Positions 8,551 through 18,878 of a stretch of DNA of 64,000 bases are shown piece after piece. Location: the NCBI RefSeq assembly GCF_030548295.1, contig NZ_JAUOSB010000005.1, positions 1 to 64,000 on the forward strand. The letters are read 5' to 3'. The position numbers and the translations under genes were made by a program. Numbering within the stretch: position 1 is the stretch's first letter; each line of letters starts with the position of its first letter. This DNA is from Wenyingzhuangia sp. 2_MG-2023. GTDB lineage: Bacteria; Bacteroidota; Bacteroidia; Flavobacteriales; Flavobacteriaceae. The notes under the pieces are model-generated. The model was not told where the DNA came from. It made no database searches and worked only from the letters and a program-made list of their open reading frames with translations.

Positions 8551-10227
8551 TTAATTATAACCGTCATTTTGATACCAATCATTTAAACTATTTAAGTTCA
8601 TTTCTGATTGAGGAATAGGCAACAACCATTCATGATCTGGCCAATGTGTTCCATAGTTTGTGTTTAAAATAATATCTGTAGCAGAACCTTGCTCTGTACT
8701 CCATACAGTTATCAAATCTGCCTCCATTTCGTCGAAACTATCAGTTCTAATCAAGTCAAAACGTCTTTTTACTTCTGCATGCAATTCTAAACGACGTTCT
8801 TTTAATATTGCTGTTCTGAACTCATCTTGAGACAAACCAGATAAACTTGGCAACCCTGCTCTGTTTCTAATTTCATTTATTGCTGCATATGCTTCAGTCG
8901 TTGGTCCATTCACCTCATTTTCTGCCTCTGCAAAAATCAACAATGCATCTGCGTATCTGTATAAAATAAAGTTATTATTAGTACGCTGAAAAGCAACATC
9001 ACCAGTTCCATCATCTGTAAAAAAGTCCATATCCATGTATTTTCTAAATTGTGGTTGTGATAAAAAAGTTCTCCCATCAGAAGTTGTATATCTTGTAAGA
9101 ATTCCCCAATCTCTTCTTTCATCTCCTTCTTCATCAAATGCAGAATATAAATCTGGTGAAACTAAAAGTGTTCCTCCGTTGGTTGTTCCTCCAGTCCATC
9201 CCATTTCCACAATTGTAAGATCAATACCTTCATCTGCTAAAGGTGTGTTATTATTCCCTGCTCCCCAATAAAACCTTCCATTTACTCTATTTACACATTC
9301 ACGAGAAAGATAAGAACCTAAACCACCAAAATTTGTAGAAGCTATTTCAAACATAGATTCTACTGAAAATGGCATGCTTTCAATCCATGGCACACCACAA
9401 GCTGGAGTAGTATGCTCACCATTAACGTAAGGCTCTGTAATTAATGAATTGGGAGAGTTTTCTATAACATCTTTTGCTACTGCACTTGCTAATGCCCAAT
9501 TAGCAGCATCACCTTGAACCTTTTCTCCTTGTGATGTTCTTCTCCATCCTGCACGAGTTAAATACACATCTGCTAAAATTACTTTTGCAGACCATTTTGT
9601 AAGACGTCCTTCATGCAAAGTATCCCATCCGTTTTCTTCTGCAAACAATAAATCTGGAATAATTATTTGATCATAAACTTCATCTACGCTTGAACGCGGT
9701 AAATTATAATCTGACGCATCTGTTATAGAATTTATAACCAAAGGCATATCTCCCCAAGTTCTAACCAATTGAAAGTAACAAAAAGCTCTTAAAGCATGCG
9801 CTTCTGCAAGTATTGCATTTTTATCCGCTTCGTCCATTTCAACTTGAGGCACGTATTTTAAAACGTCGTTAGCCCTAGACACTCCTGTAAATAAACCTTG
9901 GTATTGATTGTTTGTTTCCAACCAATCATCAGTAGCAACCATATTGTGAGTTGCCCAATTTTCAAATTGTCTTCTATTGATAAGGTCATCTGTTCCTAAA
10001 TCAATAACAGGCCAATAACGACCATAAATTGATGTTGCAGTTCCATTATGTAAAGCTTGATAAATGGCATCTGTAGCGGTACGAGCATCTGATTCTGTTT
10101 TATAAAAACTAGATAATGGAATGTCTGTTTTTGATTCTTCAATTAAAAAATCTTCACAGGAAACCGACAGAATTGCTATTAATAACAATCCTATTATTGT
10201 TGATTTTTTTATGATTTGTTTTTTCAT
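8551..10227 (-). CDS. SusD/RagB-type nutrient-binding outer membrane lipoprotein
   Basis: 558 aa with a lipobox (ILSVSC, Cys24) followed by EDFLIEES, the classic SusD start. Helical TPR-like segments include ALRAFCYFQLVRTWGDMPLV (about 145-165), and the C-terminus has the usual RRLELHAEVKRRFDLIRTD and HEWLLPIPQSEMNLN motifs. SusD lids the SusC channel and binds oligosaccharide at the cell surface. The stop-to-start distance from the susC gene is 11 bp, so they are translated from one message. Family assignment is secure; ligand is inferred from context (sulfated fucan). Confidence 0.95.
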   Translation of the reverse strand: MKKQIIKKSTIIGLLLIAILSVSCEDFLIEESKTDIPLSSFYKTESDARTATDAIYQALHNGTATSIYGRYWPVIDLGTDDLINRRQFENWATHNMVATDDWLETNNQYQGLFTGVSRANDVLKYVPQVEMDEADKNAILAEAHALRAFCYFQLVRTWGDMPLVINSITDASDYNLPRSSVDEVYDQIIIPDLLFAEENGWDTLHEGRLTKWSAKVILADVYLTRAGWRRTSQGEKVQGDAANWALASAVAKDVIENSPNSLITEPYVNGEHTTPACGVPWIESMPFSVESMFEIASTNFGGLGSYLSRECVNRVNGRFYWGAGNNNTPLADEGIDLTIVEMGWTGGTTNGGTLLVSPDLYSAFDEEGDERRDWGILTRYTTSDGRTFLSQPQFRKYMDMDFFTDDGTGDVAFQRTNNNFILYRYADALLIFAEAENEVNGPTTEAYAAINEIRNRAGLPSLSGLSQDEFRTAILKERRLELHAEVKRRFDLIRTDSFDEMEADLITVWSTEQGSATDIILNTNYGTHWPDHEWLLPIPQSEMNLNSLNDWYQNDGYN

Positions 10228-10238
10228 CTTCTTCTTTT

Positions 10239-13200
10239 TTATAAATTCAAATTAACTCCGAACCTAATGGTTCTTATAGGAGGATATCCTCCATTATCAT
10301 GTCCTAATGCCAAATTGTTATTACCAAATCCACTTACATCAGGACTGAACCCTGTGTATTTTGTAAATGTGTAAATATTATTAGCCGAACCATAAACTCT
10401 AAGAGAACTTAATCCTATTTTTTCTACTAGTTTTTTAGGAAAATTATATCCTATTGTAATATTTTGAAGTCTTACAAATGATGCGTCTTCAACATAACGG
10501 TCGCTAAATATAAATGCAGCTCCACCTTGACTTTTTACTTTTGGTAAAGAAGTACTTTGATTTTCTGGTGTCCATGCATCTTTTACTAATGACAATTGTT
10601 GTCCGTCACTAAAAGTTAAAAGGTTAAAATTTAACAGATTGGCAACTTCCTTACCTACTTGACCATCAAAAAAGAAACTAAAATCAACATTCCCAATTTT
10701 AAAAGAATTATTGATACCAAATGTAACGTCTGGCTGAGCGTTTCCTATTGCCTGTCTATCTTCATTATCAATAATACCATCTCCGTTTACATCTTCAAAC
10801 AATTGTTCACCAGGCCTGTGCGTAAGGTCTTCTTGAGGAATTGAATTGTCTTCACGAGGAATGTATGTAAAAGTTTCTAATCTATCTGAATTGTATAAAT
10901 TCACCTGATCTTCATAAGTAAGTCCTTGAAATTCCACAAAATCATCAAACTGACTTATACCAGCTGTTTTCCATCCATAAAATGTTCCTATTGCCTCTCC
11001 ATTAATCAAACGCTGAGTACCTCCATCTACACGTCCATTAACCTCTGAACCTGCATTTATATAATCTGTAATCAACCCATCCATTGTTGCTTTTCCTACA
11101 GAAAAATTCCCTTTAAAATTCCAAGTCATCTTCTGGTTTCTAATAATATCAACTCCCAAACCTAATTCAAAACCTTGTACATCAACAACTCCATAATTTT
11201 GTGCGTATGTTGTTTGCCCAGACTGAGAAGGAACTTCATTGTTTTTAAACAAAAGATCTTTTGTTTTCTTTGTATAATAATCGGCTGTTAAAGTAACTCT
11301 GTTTCTAAAAAAAGCCAAATCTATACCTGCATCGAACTGATCTGTGGTTTCCCATCTTAAATTTGGGTTTGGCAATTGATTTGAGTAATAAATAGTTGTA
11401 ATATCTTCACCTCCAGCTCCATCTCCACTAACATACTGATCTGGAGTCAATAAACTTAAAGAATTGTATTGATTGATGGCTTGATTACCTGTTCTACCAT
11501 AACTCAATCTTATTTTTGCCTCTGAAATAGCATCTATATCTTTGATAAATTGTTCTTGTGAAAGTTTATAGGCAATTGCTCCTGCAGGGAAAAAACCATA
11601 TTTATTATTTTCGGCAAACTTTGACGAACCATCGTAACGTCCCGTAAGTGTAAACAACCATTTTTTATTGTATGTATAGTTAATTCTACCAAAGAATGAC
11701 AACAATCTAGAATCTGTATACGACACAATGTCTTGTTCATTAGTACCCGCAGTTCCTAAACCATACCACCCCAATAAATCATTAGCAAAACCGTAATTTG
11801 AAGTTCTAATACCTTCACTTTCTCTCCATTCAGCAGACTGACCTAATATTACATTTAGATTGTTACCTCCTATTTTTTTATTGTATGTTAACTGGTTGGT
11901 TATAGAACTACTTAAGTTCTGTGCATCACTAGTTTTAGCCCACCCCTTTTTATTGTTTGTAGGATCATCTATAATATTTTCTAAATCATTTTGATAAAAG
12001 CGTTGTTTTGACATTCTATTTTGATACGTTAATGTTGTTTTAAAAGACAACGATTTACTCAATTGAAAATCAGCAAACACATTTCCTAAAAATTGATATT
12101 GTCTTGTGTTCCAGTCGTTATTTTGCAAGAAAGACAATGGTGTAACTTGCAAGTTTTCATCATCAATTGTATCATCATCATCTTCGTCGTCAAAAACATA
12201 AAGTCCGTCTTCATAATACAATTCTGTAGGATTAGAACGAAGTGCTCTCTTTATAATACTTGATGTACCACTTGTTGTAAAGTTATTGGTAGTAGTTGCC
12301 TGTGTATCAGTATCTACATAAGAATATGTTATTCTAGTTCCTATTTTTACTTTTTTATTCACATTGGTTGTTAAGTTTAACCTAGATTGAATACGTTTAA
12401 AATTAGTCTCTTTTATCAAACCCGTATTGTTTAATACATTGGTTGAAAATAAGTAACGTGTCTCTTTATTTCCTCCGCTAAAACTTATATTTGTATTAGA
12501 CGTTGTTGCTGGTCTTAATAGAATACTCAACCAGTCTTGAGATGGAACTTCTCCTGCCTGAGCTAATGACAACAACCCTTCATCAATAGGTGACTGACCT
12601 CCATTGATACGTGCTTCATTTAAGTTTATCCAATACTCGTTAGCATCAAAAACCTTTACAGCAGTATTAACGATAGACCCCGTAGAATATTCATGAGTTA
12701 CATTAATTACTCCTTTACCAATTTCTCCTAATTTTGTCGTAATTAAGACAACACCGTTAGATGCTCTAGAACCATAAATTGCTGTTGCTGATGCATCTTT
12801 TAAAATTTCAATAGACTCAATATCCGACGGATTGATTAAGGACAACGGACTTAAATCAGAACCACCTGTTGAGTTACCATTTAAATCGCTTTCAACGTCA
12901 TTCTCCATCGGAATCCCATCAATAACATACAAAGGTTGACTGCTTGATATTGTACTAATCCCTCTAATAGTAATGTTAGCTCCTGCACCAGGTGTACCTG
13001 AATTTGAGTTTACCACCACACCAGATGCTTTTCCTGCTAAAGCCTGATCTAAAGACACACTACCTGTTTTTGTAATTTCCTCCGCTTTTACAGAAGATAC
13101 AGAACCTGTTAAGTCACTTTTTTTAACCGTTCCATACCCAACAACAATAACCTCATCTAGTGCTTCTGCATATTTTTTCAATGTCACATCTATTCTGTCA

Positions 13201-13451
13201 GCATCTCCTACAGTTACTTTTTTACTTTCTGCTCCTAAATAAGAAAAAGTAATTACATCTCCTTTTTTTGCTCTAATGGAATAAACTCCATCAAAGTCAG
13301 TCATAGCTCCTCTAGAGCTCTTTTTTATAAACAAGGAAGCACCTATCATAGGCTCCCCTGTATCATCTGTTACAACCCCTGTAATATCTTTTTCCTGAGA
13401 AAAAACAGACATAGATATCATAAGGATAAATACTGTTAAAATTTTCTTCAT
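10239..13451 (-). CDS. SusC/RagA-type TonB-dependent oligosaccharide transporter
   Basis: 1070 aa with signal peptide (MKKILTVFILMISMSVFSQ). Residues about 22-95 are the carboxypeptidase-regulatory-like N-terminal domain (ITGVVTDDTGEPMIGASLF). Next come the TonB-box region and plug (DEVIVVGYGTVKKSDLTGSV, LYVIDGIPM, IESIEILKDASATAIYGSRA, SNGVVLITTK), then a 22-strand-type beta barrel ending with FGVNLNL. It imports oligosaccharides across the outer membrane with SusD. The gene is in the middle of PUL-A rather than at its head: it follows a sulfatase by 40 bp and precedes susD by 11 bp. Confidence 0.96.
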   Translation of the reverse strand: MKKILTVFILMISMSVFSQEKDITGVVTDDTGEPMIGASLFIKKSSRGAMTDFDGVYSIRAKKGDVITFSYLGAESKKVTVGDADRIDVTLKKYAEALDEVIVVGYGTVKKSDLTGSVSSVKAEEITKTGSVSLDQALAGKASGVVVNSNSGTPGAGANITIRGISTISSSQPLYVIDGIPMENDVESDLNGNSTGGSDLSPLSLINPSDIESIEILKDASATAIYGSRASNGVVLITTKLGEIGKGVINVTHEYSTGSIVNTAVKVFDANEYWINLNEARINGGQSPIDEGLLSLAQAGEVPSQDWLSILLRPATTSNTNISFSGGNKETRYLFSTNVLNNTGLIKETNFKRIQSRLNLTTNVNKKVKIGTRITYSYVDTDTQATTTNNFTTSGTSSIIKRALRSNPTELYYEDGLYVFDDEDDDDTIDDENLQVTPLSFLQNNDWNTRQYQFLGNVFADFQLSKSLSFKTTLTYQNRMSKQRFYQNDLENIIDDPTNNKKGWAKTSDAQNLSSSITNQLTYNKKIGGNNLNVILGQSAEWRESEGIRTSNYGFANDLLGWYGLGTAGTNEQDIVSYTDSRLLSFFGRINYTYNKKWLFTLTGRYDGSSKFAENNKYGFFPAGAIAYKLSQEQFIKDIDAISEAKIRLSYGRTGNQAINQYNSLSLLTPDQYVSGDGAGGEDITTIYYSNQLPNPNLRWETTDQFDAGIDLAFFRNRVTLTADYYTKKTKDLLFKNNEVPSQSGQTTYAQNYGVVDVQGFELGLGVDIIRNQKMTWNFKGNFSVGKATMDGLITDYINAGSEVNGRVDGGTQRLINGEAIGTFYGWKTAGISQFDDFVEFQGLTYEDQVNLYNSDRLETFTYIPREDNSIPQEDLTHRPGEQLFEDVNGDGIIDNEDRQAIGNAQPDVTFGINNSFKIGNVDFSFFFDGQVGKEVANLLNFNLLTFSDGQQLSLVKDAWTPENQSTSLPKVKSQGGAAFIFSDRYVEDASFVRLQNITIGYNFPKKLVEKIGLSSLRVYGSANNIYTFTKYTGFSPDVSGFGNNNLALGHDNGGYPPIRTIRFGVNLNL

Positions 13452-13491
13452 AATTTGGTTATTAGTTTTATAGTTAGTTTTTGGTATGCTC

Positions 13492-14988
13492 TTATTTTAC
13501 ATCTCTTTTAAATAATGATCCATATTGTTCATAGCCATTGTAATTTACACTCTCTTTTTTCCAATGTTCTAATTGTTGATCATACAATACTCTCATTTTA
13601 TTTAATTGATCTTTATGCTCTGGTTTACTTGCGATATTGACCATTTCATAAGGATCATTTACAACATCAAATAATTCTTCTGTTGGATATAAGTTTTGTT
13701 TTTCGTCTTTATAATACCAGTACACATATTTATATTGGTCATTTAATACAGTCAAACAATGTGTTGCTTTAGGTCCCCACACCTGCACAATAGGCAACGT
13801 TTTTCTTACTTGAGTTTTTGTATTTTTTACTACAGGAAGTAAACTTGTACCATCATAAATTGTAGGAATCTTAACTCCTGCATAATCTAAAATAGTTGCT
13901 GTAATATCTACATTACCTGTAAGAGAAGTTGTTCTTCCTATTTTCTTTTTTTGTTGCTCACGAGGGTCTACAATAATTAATGGAGTTCTAGCTCCTTCTT
14001 CATATGGAAGTACTTTAGAACCTAAACCATGAGATCCATTAAAGTAACCATTGTCCGAAGAAAAAATAATGATGGTATTTTCATCAATATTTAATTTTTT
14101 CAACTCTTCTAAAACCATTCCTATAGAATAATCTACTCCATAAATCAATTGATGATATTTACGCAAGGCAGCCTGGTAAGTTTCTTCTTTATCATAACCC
14201 CACTCTACAAACCTTGGATACTGTCTCCCCATTCTAGATTGTTTTGCCAAATGTTTACCAGCTTCACGTCCGTAATTTGGTAATTTATCAAAGACTGTGT
14301 TTTTATACACATTGTCAAACATAGGATCTGGTTCTGAAGGTTTGTGAGGTGCTTTGAAAAATACACTCATACAAAAAGGTTCATCTTCTTTTACGGATTC
14401 TCTTATGAAATCAATACTTGCTGCTCCGTATGCACGAGTACTATGTGGGTATTCTTTAGCATACTTAGCTAACGATTTATTTTCTATAGTTTTGTAAGAT
14501 GTTTGATGAGGTCCTCCTGCCCAAAAATCAAAATCTTTTTTGGCTACTTCACCCTCTTTTTTCCAACCTCCATTAGTGTCAGATACTGAAAAACCGAATT
14601 TACCTGCAAAACCTACTCTGTATCCTGCTTTTCTTAACAATACAGGATACGATGTAGACCATTGTTTTGTTCCTAAAGAACCATGATCAAAATTACATCC
14701 TGTTTTGTATTCGTATTGCCCCGTCATCACATTCGCTCTACTTGCCATGCAAATAGCAGTGGTATTGTAATGTCTTGAAAAAACAACTCCTTTACTAGCC
14801 AACACATCTAAGTTTGGCGTTTTTACTTTTGAATTTCCAAAATCTTTTTGCGTGTCATAAGATTGATCATCTGTAAAAAAGAAAATAATATTTGGTTTTT
14901 TCTCTTTTTGATCTTGTGATTGGCACGATTGCAAACCGAAAACCAACACCAGTAACGATACACTTGTTATGTTTTTAAAACTCCACAT
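13492..14988 (-). CDS. S1-family sulfatase, lipoprotein, CMASR type
   Basis: 498 aa. The N-terminus has a lipobox-like GLQSC (Cys22), predicting lipid anchoring. Metal-binding PNIIFFFTDDQSYD (32-45) is followed by the maturation motif C-M-A-S-R at Cys80 and ANVMTGQYEYKTG. Ala in the third position is an accepted variant of the C-x-[PA]-x-R signature. Later metal-site and substrate motifs include GFAGKFGF and IIIFSSDNGYFNGSHGLGSK (about 308-327). In most S1 enzymes the first of these reads GKWH; here GKFG replaces it, so the substrate pocket may differ. It is 4 bp from the SGNH hydrolase gene and 40 bp upstream of susC. Confidence 0.93.
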   Translation of the reverse strand: MWSFKNITSVSLLVLVFGLQSCQSQDQKEKKPNIIFFFTDDQSYDTQKDFGNSKVKTPNLDVLASKGVVFSRHYNTTAICMASRANVMTGQYEYKTGCNFDHGSLGTKQWSTSYPVLLRKAGYRVGFAGKFGFSVSDTNGGWKKEGEVAKKDFDFWAGGPHQTSYKTIENKSLAKYAKEYPHSTRAYGAASIDFIRESVKEDEPFCMSVFFKAPHKPSEPDPMFDNVYKNTVFDKLPNYGREAGKHLAKQSRMGRQYPRFVEWGYDKEETYQAALRKYHQLIYGVDYSIGMVLEELKKLNIDENTIIIFSSDNGYFNGSHGLGSKVLPYEEGARTPLIIVDPREQQKKKIGRTTSLTGNVDITATILDYAGVKIPTIYDGTSLLPVVKNTKTQVRKTLPIVQVWGPKATHCLTVLNDQYKYVYWYYKDEKQNLYPTEELFDVVNDPYEMVNIASKPEHKDQLNKMRVLYDQQLEHWKKESVNYNGYEQYGSLFKRDVK

Positions 14989-14992
14989 ATAC

Positions 14993-15868
14993 TTATTTTC
15001 TTTTATTTTTTATTTTAGATTCGTACTCTTTAAATTGAGCTTGAATAGTAGCTGCTGAGGGGCATTCTACTGGTGTTACACCAATAGCATTTGCTATTTT
15101 TTCAGCCACTTGAATTCCTTGTAATCTAGAACCTTCTGCATTATAATGAACATCTCCTTTTTTTACTCCATGTGCCTTTAAAACAGGTATTGAAAACGTA
15201 CCTAAATCATTTACCACAACTTCTGGATACTGTTTCATAACCTTTAAAGCGACCTCGTTATATTTAATTGAATCTCCTGAAAATCTACCATCTGCTCCTT
15301 CTGGAACTGGAGTTGTTGTGGCAAAAATTAATTTCGCTTTTGGGTATGTGGTATTAAGGTAGTTAATAATCTTATGCAAATTCTCTTCATAGACTTCTAA
15401 AGTTGATACTTGCGTTCCTTTTTCCTTATCTAATTTATTACCCGCCAAATATTTTAAATCGTGTAATCCAACATTAAAATGAATCACGTCCCATTCAAAA
15501 TCCCAACCTCCTTTTAAAAAAGGCTCAAACATTTTTTTTCTCAATGCTTCCATTCGAGGAATAAAATAATCGCTAGATTGTCCATTGGTATGCAAACGAT
15601 AAACGCATGCTTTATTTTTTAGCGATACTCTAACATATTCTGTATACCCTATAGAAACAGAATCACCATAAATAAATACTTTCGGTAAATTAGCAATAGG
15701 TTCTATATATCTAAATTGATAGCGTATTCTTGTAAACTTACCCAAACTAGCCCAAGCTTCCTTACATATCTCTCCACCACTTTGCAATATTGCACCAAGT
15801 GTTTTTACAGGTATTAAGGATACCAAACCTAGTGCCCCTAATAATTTAAAAGATTCTCTTCTATTCAT
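14993..15868 (-). CDS. SGNH/GDSL hydrolase with Tat signal, probable carbohydrate esterase
   Basis: 291 aa. The N-terminus NRRESFKLLGALGLV carries a twin-arginine motif (RRESFK), so export of a folded protein through Tat is predicted, unlike the Sec or lipoprotein signals of its neighbours. SGNH blocks are visible: VFIYGDSVSIG with Ser70, HTNGQSSD around Gly96, IHFNVGLHDL with Asn132, and GDVHYNAEGS with Asp239 and His241 completing the triad. Such enzymes remove acetyl or other acyl groups from polysaccharides. It is packed between a GH29 gene (11 bp) and a sulfatase gene (4 bp), which supports de-esterification before or after sulfate removal. Acetyl as the leaving group is an inference. 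Confidence 0.87.
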   Translation of the reverse strand: MNRRESFKLLGALGLVSLIPVKTLGAILQSGGEICKEAWASLGKFTRIRYQFRYIEPIANLPKVFIYGDSVSIGYTEYVRVSLKNKACVYRLHTNGQSSDYFIPRMEALRKKMFEPFLKGGWDFEWDVIHFNVGLHDLKYLAGNKLDKEKGTQVSTLEVYEENLHKIINYLNTTYPKAKLIFATTTPVPEGADGRFSGDSIKYNEVALKVMKQYPEVVVNDLGTFSIPVLKAHGVKKGDVHYNAEGSRLQGIQVAEKIANAIGVTPVECPSAATIQAQFKEYESKIKNKRK

Positions 15869-15879
15869 TTTTTAATTTT

Positions 15880-17364
15880 TTAATAAGTAACTTTAAGAGC
15901 ATACCCATTTGGATTCTCTACCGCTGTACCTAAGTCAACTTCTAAACCTGCTTCTGTTTGTTTCCAATCAATAGCAACATTGCTCCCTAACATACTCACT
16001 GACTTTACTTTCCCTAACTGCTCTTTGGTCAAACTCGTTATCACTACTTTTTCTTTAGGGTATTCTAAAGCAATTGCATAAATGGTGTTTTCTTTTTGAG
16101 TAAACCAAAAATCATTTGGTGTAAATTCAAACTTTAGCTCACTATTATTTGCTCTGTCATGAGTTCCATTCATTTCAATTTTGGTTGGACCTTCATGTGT
16201 TACTTTCCACTTTCTAGTATTGTAAATAGCCTCTCCGTTTACTGCTAAAAACTTTCCAACCTCTAACAAGTTGTTTACAGACTCTACAGGAACTTCACCC
16301 GTTGCTTTAGGACCTATATTTAACATATAATTCCCCCCTTTACTCACTATTTCAGTTAACCAAAACAATAATTCTTTTACAGATTTCCAATCGTGATCAT
16401 AAGAATTGTAACCCCAAGAATTATTGGTTGTTCCTACAGTTTGCCATGGTTTGGTAATTGCTAAATGATCTTGAGGTATCTTGTTATCACCAGGAATGTC
16501 AAAATCTCCTAAATCATTTCCTACTCTTGAATTCACCAACATATTTGGCTGTAAATCGTATGCAATTTGATAAAACTTCATACTTTCTTCAGGAGTTACA
16601 TAATGTGGATAATCATACCACAGCGTTGTCAAATCAGGGAATTTTGTTAAGATTTCTTTTACCTGAGGATAGGCTTTATTTTCTAAATACTCTGTAAATG
16701 TATTAGGACTAGGATCCCAAGTATTTACCCCTGCTTTACGTTTCACTCTATCGTGTATTTCTCCACCAGCAGCTATGTATTCAGAAAGTCCACAATCGTT
16801 CGCATCTTTCCAATCAATATTATGTGAATAATACAATCCAAAATCAATGTCATACTTTTTACATGCTTTGTACAATTGCTCTACAACATCTTTACCGTAT
16901 GGAGTAGCATCTACAATATCATACTCGCTTACTTTAGAATCATACATAGCAAAACCATCATGATGTTTTGATGTAATTACGATATATTTCATTCCTGCAT
17001 CTTTTGCTAATTTTACAACTGCATCTGCATCAAACTCAATAGGGTCAAACTGATCTGCTAATTTTGCATACTCAGCTCTTGGAATTCGAGCACCAAACTG
17101 AATCCATTCAGCTACTTTTGGTCCCTTAAGCTCTTCCATCTTCTTTCCTTTCCAGATTCCTCCAGGAATGGAATACAATCCCCAATGGATAAACATTCCA
17201 TACTTAGCATCATTAAAAGCTTCTTTTGCAACTTCTTTGGCCGCATTCATTTCTTCATACGTTAAAGCTGACTTTTTCTCACTATCCTTCTTAGGCTTTT
17301 GTTTACAGCTCACCACTATAAGAACTAAAAGAAGGATTGATGTAATTTTTAAGATCTGTTTCAT
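15880..17364 (-). CDS. GH29 alpha-L-fucosidase, lipoprotein
   Basis: 494 aa with lipobox VVSC (Cys20). Barrel motifs: [16 protein letters not shown] (54-69), [19 protein letters not shown] (125-143), [12 protein letters not shown] (174-185) and LTTLWYDYP (245-253), placing the nucleophile at Asp251. Then come NSWGYNSYD and [17 protein letters not shown]. Residues after about 385 form the usual C-terminal beta-sandwich. The long linker [15 protein letters not shown] after the third barrel motif differs from the other GH29 copies here, so the four are divergent and not recent duplicates. It is the gene upstream of the SGNH hydrolase (11 bp) and follows a sulfatase by 30 bp. Confidence 0.94.
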   Translation of the reverse strand: MKQILKITSILLLVLIVVSCKQKPKKDSEKKSALTYEEMNAAKEVAKEAFNDAKYGMFIHWGLYSIPGGIWKGKKMEELKGPKVAEWIQFGARIPRAEYAKLADQFDPIEFDADAVVKLAKDAGMKYIVITSKHHDGFAMYDSKVSEYDIVDATPYGKDVVEQLYKACKKYDIDFGLYYSHNIDWKDANDCGLSEYIAAGGEIHDRVKRKAGVNTWDPSPNTFTEYLENKAYPQVKEILTKFPDLTTLWYDYPHYVTPEESMKFYQIAYDLQPNMLVNSRVGNDLGDFDIPGDNKIPQDHLAITKPWQTVGTTNNSWGYNSYDHDWKSVKELLFWLTEIVSKGGNYMLNIGPKATGEVPVESVNNLLEVGKFLAVNGEAIYNTRKWKVTHEGPTKIEMNGTHDRANNSELKFEFTPNDFWFTQKENTIYAIALEYPKEKVVITSLTKEQLGKVKSVSMLGSNVAIDWKQTEAGLEVDLGTAVENPNGYALKVTY

Positions 17365-17394
17365 TCTGCTTTTTCTTAATAGATTTAAAAAACC

Positions 17395-18840
17395 TTATTC
17401 TTGTTTATTCTTTTTTGCTTTTTTCTTTTTATCTGTATTTTTAGGAGCCTTTTTTGACTTTCCTCTTACAACAGACATACACGTTTCTCTAGGTGCTAAA
17501 GGTAATGTTGCTTTCCAAGCCGTTACTTCTGCTACTAATTCCTCTACTTTTTTAGGATATTTAGAAGCCAAATTATTTTGCTCTTTCCAATCTTCTACTT
17601 CATTGTATAATTCGTACTTGTTCGTTTCAGGATCTACTACTAATTTCCAATCACCATTTCTAACCCCAAGTGAAGGCCAAGTATATTCATGGCTAGATCC
17701 ACCTCTCCATTCCCAAAAAATAGATTTAGATCTTTTAAAACTTTTTCCCTTAAAAGCTGACATGATACTCTCTCCATCTGGTTGATACTCTTTTGGCAAT
17801 TTAAGACCTGCAGCTTCATAAAAAGTTGGTAATAAATCTACAGCAGTTACTACAGCAGTTTTATTTTCAACACCTTTAGGAATTACATTAGGCCACATAG
17901 CTACAAACGGTACACGAACACCTCCTGCAAACAAAGATCTTTTTTGACCTTTTAACCCACCTGTTTCTCCTACTGAATAATACTTTCCAAGCCCTGCTAC
18001 TCCATTTTCTTCATCACCTTTATGTAGTTTTTCTTTTTCTGAACCTTCCCATTCCGGACCATTATCGGTAGAAAACACAACTAATGTATTATCATCAATA
18101 TCTAACTCTTTTAACAAGTTCATAATTCTACCTACTGCTTCATCTCCTTCAGCAATTACTGATGCATACACTTGTTTTTGTTTGTCTAGTTTGCCAAACT
18201 TATCCATAAATCTTTCTTGTGGATAATGTGCTGTATGAGCTTCATGTAACCATAAGTTGATAAAAAATGGTTTGTTTTTATTTTTTTTAATGAATTTTTC
18301 AGCATAATCAACACCTATAGAACCTGATTTAGGAATATTGATAGTTTTAGACCCATTAAAAGTAGCATACTCATCATATCCATATTCACTTTCTTTAGGA
18401 GCATCTTTAGAAGACCATCCTAGGTGCCATTTTCCAAAGTGAGCAGTTTTATAACCTGCCTCTTGGAATGCTCTAGGTAAAGAAATATCCGTAGGATCCA
18501 TCCAATCTGGCATGCCTCTTTTTTTATGAGCTTTCCACCCTTGAAAATGTTGATGAATAGATTGTCTTGCAGGAAACTGTCCTGTCATTACAGCTACCCT
18601 ACTTGGTGAACAAACTGGACTGTTTACCGTAAAATTGGCAAAATCCATTCCCTTACTAATCATTTTATCAATGTGTGGAGTCTCTATCCAATTACTTCCA
18701 TGAGCACTGATATCACCATAGCCCCAATCATCGGCAAAAATAAAAATGATGTTTGGTTTTTCGTTTTTAGATTGTGCCTGTGCTAAAAACCCCAATGATA
18801 GTACTAGACTAAAAACAGCTAATGTTATTTTTTTTATCAT
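17395..18840 (-). CDS. S1-family sulfatase, CSPSR type, Lys-rich C-terminus
   Basis: 481 aa with Sec signal peptide (MIKKITLAVFSLVLSLGFLAQAQ). Motifs: PNIIFIFADDWGYGDISAHG (29-48), C-S-P-S-R at Cys77 followed by VAVMTGQFPARQSI, GKWHLGWSSKD, and LVVFSTDNGPEWEGSE. The last 25 residues are mostly lysine (KKKKAKKNK), an unusual basic tail that could bind the anionic polysaccharide or simply be disordered. It sits 38 bp after the 806-aa T9SS protein gene and 30 bp before a GH29 gene. Confidence 0.94.
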   Translation of the reverse strand: MIKKITLAVFSLVLSLGFLAQAQSKNEKPNIIFIFADDWGYGDISAHGSNWIETPHIDKMISKGMDFANFTVNSPVCSPSRVAVMTGQFPARQSIHQHFQGWKAHKKRGMPDWMDPTDISLPRAFQEAGYKTAHFGKWHLGWSSKDAPKESEYGYDEYATFNGSKTINIPKSGSIGVDYAEKFIKKNKNKPFFINLWLHEAHTAHYPQERFMDKFGKLDKQKQVYASVIAEGDEAVGRIMNLLKELDIDDNTLVVFSTDNGPEWEGSEKEKLHKGDEENGVAGLGKYYSVGETGGLKGQKRSLFAGGVRVPFVAMWPNVIPKGVENKTAVVTAVDLLPTFYEAAGLKLPKEYQPDGESIMSAFKGKSFKRSKSIFWEWRGGSSHEYTWPSLGVRNGDWKLVVDPETNKYELYNEVEDWKEQNNLASKYPKKVEELVAEVTAWKATLPLAPRETCMSVVRGKSKKAPKNTDKKKKAKKNKQE

Positions 18841-18878
18841 GATTAATATTTGTTTTGTTTTTGTTTATTTTCTACTTA

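Noticed and set aside
17168-17785. 205-codon plus-strand open frame
   Set aside because: It lies opposite the ends of a GH29 and a sulfatase gene, both with clear motifs; its sequence is hydrophobic-serine-rich like other antisense shadows.
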